24,731 bases of DNA from Bacilli bacterium (GCA_017461465.1 JAFTYN010000053.1:1-24731); one strand, 5' to 3'. Positions 1 through 8,789 are shown, numbered from the stretch's first letter. The notes: a model not told the origin generated them from the sequence alone. Made by a program: numbers and translations.

Positions 1-1608
1 GAAGAGTGTAAAATTACATTAAATGAAGAACAGTCATATGCATTTAATGAAGTAAAAAAAAGTTTAAATGAATATAAACCATTTTTATTACATGGTGTGA
101 CGGGTTCAGGTAAAACTGAAGTATACATGCATATTATTAAAGAAGTTTTAAAAGAGGGGAAAGAAGCAATAGTGCTTGTTCCAGAAATTAGTTTAACTCC
201 ACAAATGGTAAATTTATTTAAAAAACGTTTTGGGAAGGATATTGCTATTTTACATAGTAGATTATCTAATGGGGAGAAATACGATGAATGGAGAAAAATA
301 GAACGAAAAGAAGTTTCTATAGTAATAGGAGCAAGAAGTGCTATCTTCGCACCATTCACGAATTTAGGTATTATCATTATTGATGAAGAACATACAACTA
401 CTTATAAACAAGAAAATATTCCAAGATATAACGCTATAGATATAGCATTATGGAGATGCAAAAGATATAATTGTCCTCTTATACTTGGTTCAGCAACACC
501 ATCAATAGAAAGCTATACGAGAGCTAAAACAGGTATTTATACATTATTAACTATGAAAGAAAGAGTTAATAAGAATTTACCTAAAGTTAAACTTATTGAT
601 ATGCGTAGTGAACTAAAAAAAGGTAACAGAATAATAAGTGAATTATTATATGAAAGTATTAAAGAAAGATTAGAAAATAAAGAACAAATTATATTACTTT
701 TAAATAGAAGAGGTTATACAACAGTTATGAACTGTCATGACTGTGGATATACATATAAATGTCCAAATTGTGATATTCCTTTAACATATCATAAGGGAAT
801 TAATAAAATGAAGTGTCATTATTGTAATTTAGAATATAAATTATTAGATTACTGTCCAGAATGTAAAAGTAAAAATATAGATTCTTTTGGTATGGGAACA
901 GAAAAATTAGAACAAGAAATAAAAAAGATGTTTGATAGTATTAGAGTTGTTAGAATGGACGTCGATACTACAGCTTTAAAAGGAAGTCATGAAAAAATTA
1001 TTAATGCTTTTGCAAATTATGAATACGATATTTTAATAGGAACACAAATGATTGCTAAAGGACTTGATTTTGCTAATGTAACTTTAGTAGGAGTTTTAAA
1101 TAGTGATGCTTCTTTAAATATTCCAGATTTTAGAAACTCTGAAAGAACATTCCAATTATTAAATCAGGTTGCAGGAAGAGCAGGAAGAGCATCTAAAAAA
1201 GGCGATGTAATAATACAAGGATTTAATATAGATCACTATAGTATGATAAAAGCAAGTAATCATGATTATTTAGGTTTTTATGAAGAAGAACTGAAAATAA
1301 GAAAGATTTTAAAATATCCACCATTTTGTAATTTAGCATTTATAAAAATCAACTCTAAAGATTTAAATTATGCTGAAGAAGAAGCAAAGAAAATGGTTAA
1401 CTTTTTAAAAAAACATCTTCCTAATTTTGTTATCTTAGGTCCAGCCATGGCAAATATTCCTAAAATTAATAATATTTATAATATGCAAATTATAGTAAAA
1501 TATAAAACTTTAAAGGAAATTTATAAAGAGTTTGATTATCTAGTTAATCATTATAGAAATAATAATAAAATCAGTGTTCAAATTGATATAAATCCTTTAA
1601 GAATGTAG
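1..1608 (+). CDS. priA: Primosomal protein N' (PriA helicase), 5'-truncated by window edge
   Basis: This is the 3' part of PriA, the superfamily 2 DNA helicase that reloads the replisome at collapsed forks. The reading frame is open from base 1, so the gene begins upstream; a GTG at 97 lies inside Walker A and is not the start. The visible 535 residues carry Walker A (GVTGSGKTE, about residues 32-40), the DEEH Walker B box, and the PriA zinc module made of four CxxC pairs (CHDC, CPNC, CHYC, CPEC). They also carry the helicase C-terminal motifs GTQMIAKGLDF and QVAGRAGR. The family is usually 730-800 residues, so about 200-250 residues of the N-terminal DNA-binding part are missing. fmt follows 33 bp downstream, the common Firmicute priA-fmt order, although no def gene lies between them here. 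Confidence 0.97.
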   Translation, partial: EECKITLNEEQSYAFNEVKKSLNEYKPFLLHGVTGSGKTEVYMHIIKEVLKEGKEAIVLVPEISLTPQMVNLFKKRFGKDIAILHSRLSNGEKYDEWRKIERKEVSIVIGARSAIFAPFTNLGIIIIDEEHTTTYKQENIPRYNAIDIALWRCKRYNCPLILGSATPSIESYTRAKTGIYTLLTMKERVNKNLPKVKLIDMRSELKKGNRIISELLYESIKERLENKEQIILLLNRRGYTTVMNCHDCGYTYKCPNCDIPLTYHKGINKMKCHYCNLEYKLLDYCPECKSKNIDSFGMGTEKLEQEIKKMFDSIRVVRMDVDTTALKGSHEKIINAFANYEYDILIGTQMIAKGLDFANVTLVGVLNSDASLNIPDFRNSERTFQLLNQVAGRAGRASKKGDVIIQGFNIDHYSMIKASNHDYLGFYEEELKIRKILKYPPFCNLAFIKINSKDLNYAEEEAKKMVNFLKKHLPNFVILGPAMANIPKINNIYNMQIIVKYKTLKEIYKEFDYLVNHYRNNNKISVQIDINPLRM

Positions 1609-1641
1609 AAAAGTATGATAAAATTAAGTAGGTGATAATAT

Positions 1642-2598
1642 ATGAATTTAGAAAATGTAAATGTTTCAAAAGAATTAAAAATTATTTATATGGGAACACC
1701 TGATTTTAGTGCTACCGTATTAGAAGGATTACTTAGTCAATATAAAGTAAGAGCTATAGTATCTCAGCCAGATAGACCAGTAGGTAGAAATGGTGAAGTA
1801 AGATTTACTGCGGTAAAAGAAGTAGCAAATAAGCATACTATATTAGTACTTCAACCAGAAAAAATAAAAGATAATTATGAAGAAATTTTAGCATTTCAAC
1901 CAGATTTAATTATTACATGTGCATATGGGCAAATTGTTCCAGATGAAATTTTGAAAGCACCAAGATTAGGATGTATTAATGTTCATGCATCATTACTTCC
2001 AAAATTACGTGGTGGAGCGCCAATTCATCGTGCTATATTAAATGGTTATAGTAAAACTGGTATTACTATCATGTATATGAGTAGTAAAATGGATGCTGGT
2101 GACATTATAAGTCAAAAAGAAATAGAAATTACTTATGACGATACTGCAGAAACACTTCATGATAAACTTGCTATTTTAGGTAGAGATTTATTACTTGAAA
2201 CTTTACCAAGCATAATAAATGGAACAAATAATAGAGAAAGACAAGATGAATCTAAGGTAACTTATGGATTTAATATAACAAGGGATGATGAACATTTAGA
2301 CTTCAATAAGACAAAAAGGGAAATATATAATAAAGTTAGAGGTTTAAATTCTTGGCCTGGTAGTTTCTGTATTTATGATAATAAAATATTAAAAGTTTGG
2401 AAGTGTTACGAAACAGATAATACATTTACTCATTTAATGAATGGTCAAGTAACTAGAGTATATAAAGATGGATTTGGAGTAAAAGTTTCAAATGGTGAAG
2501 TTGTATTCACAGAAGTTCAATTAGAAGGAAAAGGAAAAGTGACAGGAGCAGATTTTGTAAATGGACATCAAGATATCACTAAAAGAATTTTGGGGTAG
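1642..2598 (+). CDS. fmt: Methionyl-tRNA formyltransferase
   Basis: Fmt transfers a formyl group from 10-formyltetrahydrofolate to initiator Met-tRNA in the cytoplasm. The 318-residue protein shows the N-terminal Rossmann-like start (IIYMGTPDFSA). It also has the formyltransferase signature NVHASLLPKLRGGAPIHRAI, with the catalytic Asn-His-Ser region, followed by the C-terminal OB-like domain. Length fits the family (about 310-320). The ATG at 1642 is preceded at good spacing by TAGGTGAT and gives about 11 extra residues before the usual conserved beginning. An ATG at 1690 would cut into the conserved core. It sits between priA and unknown membrane-protein genes. Confidence 0.97.
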   Translation: MNLENVNVSKELKIIYMGTPDFSATVLEGLLSQYKVRAIVSQPDRPVGRNGEVRFTAVKEVANKHTILVLQPEKIKDNYEEILAFQPDLIITCAYGQIVPDEILKAPRLGCINVHASLLPKLRGGAPIHRAILNGYSKTGITIMYMSSKMDAGDIISQKEIEITYDDTAETLHDKLAILGRDLLLETLPSIINGTNNRERQDESKVTYGFNITRDDEHLDFNKTKREIYNKVRGLNSWPGSFCIYDNKILKVWKCYETDNTFTHLMNGQVTRVYKDGFGVKVSNGEVVFTEVQLEGKGKVTGADFVNGHQDITKRILG

Positions 2599-2603
2599 TA
2601 ATT

Positions 2604-3302
2604 ATGAAGCTGTTTAAAAAGAATGAAAAATTTGAAGAATATGTAAAAAAGTTTAAAGAATTATGGGGAAATGATTTTTACAAGTCATTAATTAAATTAG
2701 GTTTATATGCGATTTTTTTAATATTTGCAGTAATTGCAGCTAGAGCATCTTATAGTTCATTTATTGACTCTGAAAAGAGTAATACTAAAAAACCAGAAGT
2801 TAATGAAGAGAAAGTTTTAGAAGACTTTGCTAATAAAAGAGAATATGAGGCAATTTTTACTGTTAATAATATAAATTACGACTTTAATTCAAAAGGAAGA
2901 ACAATCATTAGATTTGATAACAAAAGCTATTTTTTAGAAGAAAATAAGTTAGTAAATACTCTTGATTCAACTTTAATAGCTCCAGTTATTGATTTTGAAT
3001 TTTGGCATTTAACACCATATTATATAAATTCATTAATTAATCAAGGTAATGAACTATATACTAAAACATACAAAACAGGAGAAAAAGAAGTTAGCTATTT
3101 AATTAGTTTAGAAGAATTCTTTACTTCTTTTCCAGGTAGTCCTTATGCTATAACTGGTGGTTCATTAGATGGTAAAAATATTGAATTAGTTATAACTTCA
3201 TTAGAAGAAAAAATTAAAATAGTTAAACTGGATTTATCTTCTTATAGTTCTGCAATAGCTAATCAAACTTCAGAATTAATAGTTAATATAGAATATAAAT
3301 AA
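2604..3302 (+). CDS. Unknown single-pass membrane protein
   Basis: I do not recognise a family. The 232 residues begin with a charged cytoplasmic stretch of about 28 residues, then one hydrophobic helix (about 30-48, GLYAIFLIFAVIAA). About 180 residues predicted outside follow, rich in Asn, Ser, Glu and Lys with alternating beta-like segments. There is no signal-peptidase or lipobox site, so it should stay anchored as a bitopic N-in protein. The start ATG lies 5 bp after the fmt stop; the only SD-like sequence is the TTGGGGTA at the fmt terminus. It is co-transcribed with fmt upstream and the 100-residue membrane protein and ruvA downstream. Its position suggests co-expression only; no role can be assigned. 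Confidence 0.75.
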   Translation: MKLFKKNEKFEEYVKKFKELWGNDFYKSLIKLGLYAIFLIFAVIAARASYSSFIDSEKSNTKKPEVNEEKVLEDFANKREYEAIFTVNNINYDFNSKGRTIIRFDNKSYFLEENKLVNTLDSTLIAPVIDFEFWHLTPYYINSLINQGNELYTKTYKTGEKEVSYLISLEEFFTSFPGSPYAITGGSLDGKNIELVITSLEEKIKIVKLDLSSYSSAIANQTSELIVNIEYK

Positions 3303-3313
3303 GAAGGTGACAT

Positions 3314-3616
3314 ATGGATTTAATAATTTTATTAGTATTATTAGGATTAGTTATATTTTTCTTTAAAAGATTTAGTAGCTTTATATATTTTATAGCTATA
3401 ACAGATATCTTTTTAAGAATTGTAACGTTCATAAAAATAGAGTTAACTTCAGGAGATATATATGCCATATTAAATAAGTATATTCCAGCTAATATTCCAG
3501 CTATTTTAGGAAACTATTCAAGTGGACTATTATATACAATACTTGTTTGGTTATATGTAATTGCGTTTATAATATTTGAATGTTATATAATAAGAACATT
3601 CTTTAGGAAAAAATAG
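3314..3616 (+). CDS. Unknown small membrane protein, about three helices
   Basis: This is a 100-residue, strongly hydrophobic protein with likely membrane helices at about residues 2-17, 22-40 and 70-92 and a basic C-terminal tail (RTFFRKK). A good SD (AAGAAGGTGA) sits 5-8 bp before ATG 3314. The stop at 3614-3616 is followed after one base by the ruvA ATG, so translation is probably coupled. No family recognised. It lies between an unknown bitopic protein and ruvA, and the tight spacing supports a real gene in the operon. Confidence 0.72.
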   Translation: MDLIILLVLLGLVIFFFKRFSSFIYFIAITDIFLRIVTFIKIELTSGDIYAILNKYIPANIPAILGNYSSGLLYTILVWLYVIAFIIFECYIIRTFFRKK

Positions 3617-3617
3617 T

Positions 3618-4175
3618 ATGTATTCATATTTAAAAGGAATCGTTACTGAAATAGAGAGCAATTACATAACATTAGATGTAAACGGAATAGGATATTTAAT
3701 ATATACTGCTAATCCTTATCAATTTAATTTAAATGAAGAATATAAAGTCTATACTTATCAATTAGTAAAAGAAGATGAACTTAGCCTATATGGCTTTAAA
3801 ACAATAGAAGACAAACAACTATTTTTAAAACTTATAAGTGTAAAAGGATTAGGCTGTAAGATGGCTCTTCCAATGTTAGCTACTGGAAGTGCTGAAGGAA
3901 TCATCGATGCTATTGAAAGAGAAAATATTTTATATTTAAAGAAATTTCCAAAGATTGGAGATAAAGTTGCTAGACAAATTATTTTAGATTTAAAAGGAAA
4001 ACTAGCAGCTAATATTAATACAAGTGAACTTGTTTCAACAATGGATGAACTTGTAGAGGTATTAAAAGGCTTAGGCTATAAAATGCCTGACATAAAAAAA
4101 GTCTTACCTCATATAGATAGAAGTAAGACAATAGAAGAACAAATAAAAGAAGCACTTAGATTATTACTAAAATAG
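3618..4175 (+). CDS. ruvA: Holliday junction DNA helicase subunit RuvA
   Basis: RuvA binds the four-way Holliday junction as a tetramer and loads the RuvB motor for branch migration. The 185 residues show the N-terminal OB fold (YLKGIVTEIESNYITLDVNGIGYLIY). Two helix-hairpin-helix segments follow (LISVKGLGCKMALPML and FPKIGDKVARQIILDLKGKL), then a small C-terminal domain that contacts RuvB. It is slightly shorter than the usual 190-205 residues. The start overlaps the end of the upstream membrane protein with a one-base gap; an AGGAAAA just upstream can act as SD. ruvB follows 15 bp later. Confidence 0.97.
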   Translation: MYSYLKGIVTEIESNYITLDVNGIGYLIYTANPYQFNLNEEYKVYTYQLVKEDELSLYGFKTIEDKQLFLKLISVKGLGCKMALPMLATGSAEGIIDAIERENILYLKKFPKIGDKVARQIILDLKGKLAANINTSELVSTMDELVEVLKGLGYKMPDIKKVLPHIDRSKTIEEQIKEALRLLLK

Positions 4176-4190
4176 ATTAGAGGTGAAAAA

Positions 4191-5195
4191 ATGAAAGATA
4201 GGGTTGTAACAGAAAATCTTACATCTGATGATATTACAGATAGTAGTATAAGACCTGAATACCTTAATGAATATATAGGTCAAGGTGAGGTTAAAGAAAA
4301 TTTAGAAATATTTATTAAAGCAGCAAAAATGCGCTCCGAACCTTTAGATCATGTACTTCTTTATGGTCCACCAGGATTAGGAAAAACAACATTAGCTTAC
4401 ATTATTGCAAACGAACTAGGTAGTAATATTAAAACTACTAGTGGACCTGCAATAGAAAAAAGTGGTGATTTAGCTGCAATTCTATCTACATTAGAACCCG
4501 GTGATGTTCTATTTATAGATGAAATTCATCGTATCCCTCGATTTATAGAAGAAATTTTATATTCTGCAATGGAAGATTTTACTTTAGATATTGTAATCGG
4601 TACTGAATCTTCAAGTAGAAGTATAAGAATTGATTTACCACCATTTACTTTAGTAGGTGCTACTACTAGAGCAGGAGATTTAACAGGACCTCTTAGAGAT
4701 AGGTTTGGAATAATTTCAAAACTTAATTATTATACAACAGAAGAATTAACTGATATAGTTAAAAGAACAGGAAGAGTTTTAGATTGTCCAATCGAAGAAG
4801 AGGCTGCTGTTACGCTTGCTAAACGTAGTAGAGGAACACCAAGAATTGCTAACCGATTATTTAAACGAGTTAGGGACTATGCATTAGTAAAAGGAAATGG
4901 TATAATAGATGTCGAAATAGCCGAGGTATCGCTAGATAAGCTTAAAGTGGATGCCTTAGGATTAGACGAAACTGACTACAATTTATTAAAAGCAATTATT
5001 GAAAAATTTAATGGTGGTCCAGTTGGAATCGAAGCTCTAGCATCTTCTATTGGTGAAGAACAAACAACTATAGAAGATGTTTATGAACCATATTTACTAC
5101 AAAATGGTTTCTTAAAAAGAACTAATAGAGGTAGAATGGTTACAGAAAAAGCATACAGACATTTAAAGATTAGTAGACAAGAGTCTATGTTTTAG
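4191..5195 (+). CDS. ruvB: Holliday junction branch migration ATPase RuvB
   Basis: RuvB is the hexameric AAA+ motor that pumps DNA through the RuvA-bound junction. In 334 residues the sequence has the N-terminal RPEYLNEYIGQ motif, Walker A (LLYGPPGLGKTTLA), Walker B (VLFIDEIHR), sensor 1 (LVGATTRAG), the LRDRFG arginine-finger region and sensor 2 (RGTPRIANRL). The C-terminal winged-helix domain ends TNRGRMVTEKAYRHL. Full family length. The SD AGAGGTGA precedes ATG 4191. It forms the standard ruvAB pair. Confidence 0.98.
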   Translation: MKDRVVTENLTSDDITDSSIRPEYLNEYIGQGEVKENLEIFIKAAKMRSEPLDHVLLYGPPGLGKTTLAYIIANELGSNIKTTSGPAIEKSGDLAAILSTLEPGDVLFIDEIHRIPRFIEEILYSAMEDFTLDIVIGTESSSRSIRIDLPPFTLVGATTRAGDLTGPLRDRFGIISKLNYYTTEELTDIVKRTGRVLDCPIEEEAAVTLAKRSRGTPRIANRLFKRVRDYALVKGNGIIDVEIAEVSLDKLKVDALGLDETDYNLLKAIIEKFNGGPVGIEALASSIGEEQTTIEDVYEPYLLQNGFLKRTNRGRMVTEKAYRHLKISRQESMF

Positions 5196-5203
5196 GAGGG
5201 TTT

Positions 5204-5830
5204 ATGGAAAGATTATTTGATTTAGTTGATGAAAAACATGATTTTGCAGAAGTACTTTATGAAGAGTTAAAAAATCAAAGAAAAGATGATTTAAGAAAAA
5301 TTGAAGAAAAATATGAAGATGGAGTTTTAGAAGATAAAACAGACCAAATCAATCATGAATTTTATTTAAGTATGGATAAACTAGCTTTAGTTCCTGAATT
5401 AGCTGGTAGAGATGAAAAATTACTTAGAAAATTTACTGAAATGTCTATCTTTATAGATGGAATGGAACTTAGCAGAGGAAGTAAATTAGATGCTATTTTA
5501 ACATTTGCTGGAATAGTAAGTAAATTTCCAACTCATATAGAATTTTTGAGTAATGATAAATGCTATTTGTTAAGTACTGCTTTAGTGGGATTACCACTTG
5601 AATGTTATGAAGAATATGGAGCAGTTTTAGCAAATGAAAAACTTCTTGAAGTCGTCATCAATAAATCAAATGATACAAATGAACGTATAGATATGCTTCA
5701 TGATATGGTAGAATATTGTGAAGAAGTTGTTTATTATGATATGCCTGACGAGGTATATAAAAAAGCTATTGGTGATTGCGTTACAATTGCAAATAACTAT
5801 CAAATTAAAGAAGAAACAAAACAAAAATAA
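5204..5830 (+). CDS. Unknown soluble protein downstream of ruvB
   Basis: No family recognised. This is a 208-residue acidic, mostly helical, soluble-looking protein. A charged segment (about residues 20-50, rich in Lys/Glu/Asp) may form a coiled coil; the rest has several amphipathic helices (FTEMSIFIDGMEL, ILTFAGIVSKF, EVVYYDMPDEVYKKAI). There is no signal peptide or membrane helix. A strong SD (AGGAGGG) lies just before ATG 5204, 8 bp after the ruvB stop, so it is the last gene of the priA-ruvB run. Its stop codon forms part of the left arm of an intrinsic terminator. Confidence 0.75.
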   Translation: MERLFDLVDEKHDFAEVLYEELKNQRKDDLRKIEEKYEDGVLEDKTDQINHEFYLSMDKLALVPELAGRDEKLLRKFTEMSIFIDGMELSRGSKLDAILTFAGIVSKFPTHIEFLSNDKCYLLSTALVGLPLECYEEYGAVLANEKLLEVVINKSNDTNERIDMLHDMVEYCEEVVYYDMPDEVYKKAIGDCVTIANNYQIKEETKQK

Positions 5831-5853
5831 CAATCTCTTGATTGTTGTTTTTT
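5829..5853 (+). terminator. Intrinsic terminator of the priA-ruvB operon
   Basis: A 7-bp stem (AACAATC / GATTGTT) with a TCTT loop is followed by GTTTTTT. The left arm begins within the stop codon of the upstream gene. The loop and right arm also contain the -35 box of the queA promoter. Confidence 0.8.
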
Positions 5854-5865
5854 ATATGATATAAT
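5838..5865 (+). promoter_or_regulatory. queA promoter embedded in the upstream terminator
   Basis: TTGATT (5838-5843), a 16-bp spacer ending in TGA, and a perfect TATAAT (5860-5865) give a sigma-A promoter with an extended -10. Transcription would start near 5872, leaving a leader of about 16 nt with the SD AGAGGTGA before ATG 5888. The -35 element overlaps the terminator loop and right arm. Confidence 0.75.
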
Positions 5866-5887
5866 ATAGAACGTTAGAGGTGAATTT

Positions 5888-6913
5888 ATGAGAACAGATG
5901 ATTTTGATTATTACTTACCTGAAGAACTTATCGCACAGACTCCTCTTCAAAAAAGAGATTCATCTAAAATGTTAGTTCTTAATAAAGAAAATGGCGAAAT
6001 AGAACATAAACATTTTAATGATGTATTAGATTATCTAGAGGAAGGAGATGTTTTAGTACTTAATGATACTAAAGTAATTCCTGCTAGATTATTAGGAGTT
6101 AAAGAAGAAACAAATGCGGTTATTGAAATATTAATGTTAAAAGAAGAAAATGAAAATGTTTGGGAATGTTTATCTAAACCTGCTAAAAGAATTAAGATAG
6201 GTACCATTGTTGATTTTGGTAATGGTAAATTAAAAGCAGAATGTGTAGGAATAGGAGAAGAAGGAATAAGAAAATTTAAGTTTATCTATGAAGGTATTTT
6301 TTATGAAATATTAGATGAACTAGGAGAAATGCCACTTCCACCTTATATTCATGAAAAACTTAAACAAAAAGATAGATATCAAACAGTTTATGCTAAAAAT
6401 ATCGGTAGTGCAGCAGCGCCAACAGCAGGGTTACATTTTACATTAGAATTATTAGATAAAATAAAAGAAAAAAATATCAAGATAGAATATGTTACTCTTC
6501 ATGTTGGATTAGGAACTTTTAGACCTGTAAGTGTAGAAAATGTAAAAGAACATAAAATGCATTCAGAATTCTATGTCATGTCTGAAGAAACAGCTAATGT
6601 TTTAAATGAAGCAAAAAAGAATAATAATAGAATAATAAGTGTAGGAACAACTTCTACACGTACTTTAGAAACAATAATGAATTTATACGGAGAGTTTAAA
6701 GAGTGTTCTGGTTGGACAGATATTTTTATATATCCTGGTTATGAGTTTAAAGCAATAGATGCATTAATAACAAACTTCCATTTGCCTAAGTCAACATTAG
6801 TAATGCTAGTAAGTGCACTAGCTGGTAAAGAAAATATTTTAAATGCATATAAAGTAGCAGTGGATGAAAAATATCGTTTCTTTTCCTTTGGGGATTGCAT
6901 GTTTATTAAATAG
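5888..6913 (+). CDS. queA: S-adenosylmethionine:tRNA ribosyltransferase-isomerase QueA
   Basis: QueA transfers and isomerises the ribosyl moiety of SAM onto preQ1 at tRNA position 34, giving epoxyqueuosine. The 341 residues show the family landmarks: DFDYYLPEELIAQTPLQKRDSSK at the N-terminus, VLVLNDTKVIPARL, PLPPYIHEK, AAPTAGLHFT, YVTLHVGLGTFRPV, HSE(F/Y)Y and the C-terminal ALITNFHLPKSTLVMLVSA. Full length. SD AGAGGTGA precedes ATG 5888. It is the first gene of an operon with a putative metalloprotease and miaA. The last base of its TAG stop is the first base of the next gene's GTG start. No other queuosine genes are in the window. Confidence 0.97.
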   Translation: MRTDDFDYYLPEELIAQTPLQKRDSSKMLVLNKENGEIEHKHFNDVLDYLEEGDVLVLNDTKVIPARLLGVKEETNAVIEILMLKEENENVWECLSKPAKRIKIGTIVDFGNGKLKAECVGIGEEGIRKFKFIYEGIFYEILDELGEMPLPPYIHEKLKQKDRYQTVYAKNIGSAAAPTAGLHFTLELLDKIKEKNIKIEYVTLHVGLGTFRPVSVENVKEHKMHSEFYVMSEETANVLNEAKKNNNRIISVGTTSTRTLETIMNLYGEFKECSGWTDIFIYPGYEFKAIDALITNFHLPKSTLVMLVSALAGKENILNAYKVAVDEKYRFFSFGDCMFIK

Positions 6914-7896
6914 TGGATTGCACATTTCAAATAATTACAGGATTAGTAGCAAGATTTATTAATGAAGTAGATGAACTTTCATTAGAAGACTTAAAACTAA
7001 TTCGTAGTTTAAATCACATAATATTAAGAAATAAATTTGAAATAAGAGATAGAAGGTATGTAATTCACAGGGGGCTTGAAGAAAATTATACATATGCTTA
7101 TGACTTTTTAAGCACAATTAAACCAGAATATGCTAGTCATTTAGAAAAATCTAGAGTAGAAGGAACTATAACATTTCCAAAAGCTAGAAAAATGAAATAT
7201 CCTGTAGCAACATCAGATTATGATTATGAAACAGGAAGAAGTAAAATGGTAGTACCAAGATTTAATAATTTAGAAGATAGTTATGCTATGACACATGAAA
7301 TAATGCATGATTCCAATATGAATCCAGAATCATTAACACAAGAAAGAGATTTATTCACAGAAGCTATATCATTACTATTTGAATTTTTACAAGAAGATTA
7401 TTTTGCATCTTTATCAAAAAGACCTTTAGATTATAGAAAAAATAAAATAAATGATCTTAATGCAATTTTGTATAAAGCAGTTGGAATTGAGTACCAATTA
7501 GATTTAATAGAAAAATATTTAGAAAATGGAATTATAACAGAAGAAATATTTAAAGACATCATGAAAACAAGAACTAAAAAAGAAGCCAAAATAGGTGATG
7601 ATATCTTTACTAGTTTATTTGAAAAAGGAATTCTTGATATAGATATGCAGCAAAGATATATATATGGTATTTTATTAGCTACATATATTCATGATAGAAT
7701 AATAGAAGATCCTACAAAAATAAAAGAAGCTATAGAATTAAATGAATCTTTGAATGATACAAGTATCGAAGAAATATTTGCAAGATTTAACTTGCCTTTA
7801 GAGGTAGAAGAAAAACATTTTGTTATTCCAGAAGAAACAATAAAAATATTAGAAAAATCTTATGTAAATGAATTAAAAAGGGCTGGTGTAAAATGA
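6913..7896 (+). CDS. Putative HExxH zinc metalloprotease between queA and miaA
   Basis: This 327-residue protein is of unknown family. It carries a clear zincin motif THEIMHD (HEIMH at residues 128-132) and a glutamate at residue 150 in FTEAISLLFE. That is 18 residues after the second His and fits a third zinc ligand as in gluzincins such as M3-type peptidases. There is no signal peptide or membrane helix, so it is probably cytoplasmic; the rest is helical. The start is a GTG sharing its G with the queA TAG stop, with no good SD, so translation is likely coupled to queA. Its TGA stop overlaps the miaA ATG (ATGA). Substrate unknown; the M3 resemblance is my inference from motif spacing and helical context. 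Confidence 0.75.
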   Translation: MDCTFQIITGLVARFINEVDELSLEDLKLIRSLNHIILRNKFEIRDRRYVIHRGLEENYTYAYDFLSTIKPEYASHLEKSRVEGTITFPKARKMKYPVATSDYDYETGRSKMVVPRFNNLEDSYAMTHEIMHDSNMNPESLTQERDLFTEAISLLFEFLQEDYFASLSKRPLDYRKNKINDLNAILYKAVGIEYQLDLIEKYLENGIITEEIFKDIMKTRTKKEAKIGDDIFTSLFEKGILDIDMQQRYIYGILLATYIHDRIIEDPTKIKEAIELNESLNDTSIEEIFARFNLPLEVEEKHFVIPEETIKILEKSYVNELKRAGVK

Positions 7897-8789
7897 ATAA
7901 AGTGATTGTTATTTTAGGACCTACTGCAGTGGGTAAAACTAAATTAAGTGTAGAATTAGCAAAAAAAATAAACGGAGAAATTATTAATGCTGATAGCACA
8001 CAAGTTTATAAAAATTTAAATATAGCAACAGCAAAAATTACTGAAGAAGAAAAAGAAAATATCGTTCATCATCTATTTGATGTAAAAGAAATAAATGATG
8101 ACTACACAGTATATGATTATCAAAAAGATGTAAGAAAATTAATTGATGATATAAAATCTAGAGGAAAAACTCCTATATTAGTAGGAGGTACAGGACTATA
8201 TATCAAAGCAGCCTTATATGATTATGAATTTGATGAAGAAGAACTAATAGTTAGTGATTATAGTAAATATTCAACTGATGAATTATATAGCATACTTCTA
8301 AAAATAGATAGTGAGACGAAGATACATAAAAATAATCGTAAAAGAATAGAAAGAACTTTAGATGTGTATAATTCAAAAGGTAAATTAGATAAAAAAACTA
8401 ATAAAGATATTTTGCTATACGATTCCGTTTTTATCGGTCTTACTACTTCTAGAGAATTACTCTATGATAGAATAAATCTTAGAGTTGATAAGATGTTAGA
8501 TGCAGGCTTATTAGAAGAAGCTAAGTGGTTATATGACACCAACGTTAGAACAAAAGCAGTAATGACTCCAATTGGTTACAAAGAATTATTTGAATATTTT
8601 GAAGGAAATATAACTAAAGATGAAGCTATTGAATTAATTAAGAAAAATAGTAGACGTTATGCTAAAAGGCAATATACTTGGTTTAATAATCAAATGAATG
8701 TAAACTGGTTTAATGTAGATTTTGATAATTTTAACAACACAATTGATGAAGTATATAATTATATAAAACAAGAGCAAAGTGATAATTAA
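7893..8789 (+). CDS. miaA: tRNA dimethylallyltransferase MiaA
   Basis: MiaA prenylates N6 of A37 in tRNAs that read codons starting with U, using dimethylallyl diphosphate. The 298-residue sequence has the P-loop GPTAVGKT, the substrate motif NADSTQVYKNLNIATAK and VVHH-equivalent IVHHLFDV. It also has PILVGGTGLYIKA and the C-terminal MTPIGYKEL and RRYAKRQYTWF motifs. Length is normal for Firmicutes. The start codon overlaps the TGA of the upstream protease (ATGA), and an in-gene SD (GGCTGGTG) lies just before. The stop codon lies inside the loop of a strong terminator. Confidence 0.97.
   Translation: MNKVIVILGPTAVGKTKLSVELAKKINGEIINADSTQVYKNLNIATAKITEEEKENIVHHLFDVKEINDDYTVYDYQKDVRKLIDDIKSRGKTPILVGGTGLYIKAALYDYEFDEEELIVSDYSKYSTDELYSILLKIDSETKIHKNNRKRIERTLDVYNSKGKLDKKTNKDILLYDSVFIGLTTSRELLYDRINLRVDKMLDAGLLEEAKWLYDTNVRTKAVMTPIGYKELFEYFEGNITKDEAIELIKKNSRRYAKRQYTWFNNQMNVNWFNVDFDNFNNTIDEVYNYIKQEQSDN

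Noticed and set aside
3283..3468. Minus-strand open frame opposite the 3314-3616 membrane protein gene
   Set aside because: It lies entirely against a well-started plus-strand gene, lacks an SD, and encodes only AT-driven Lys/Asn/Ile sequence.
6739..6930. Minus-strand open frame over the queA 3' end
   Set aside because: Opposite strand of conserved QueA residues; no promoter or SD.
7890..7896. Possible use of TGA as tryptophan (mycoplasma-type code)
   Set aside because: The TGA ending the HExxH gene overlaps the miaA start in the standard ATGA form, MiaA begins with a canonical P-loop start, and Trp positions in conserved motifs use TGG.
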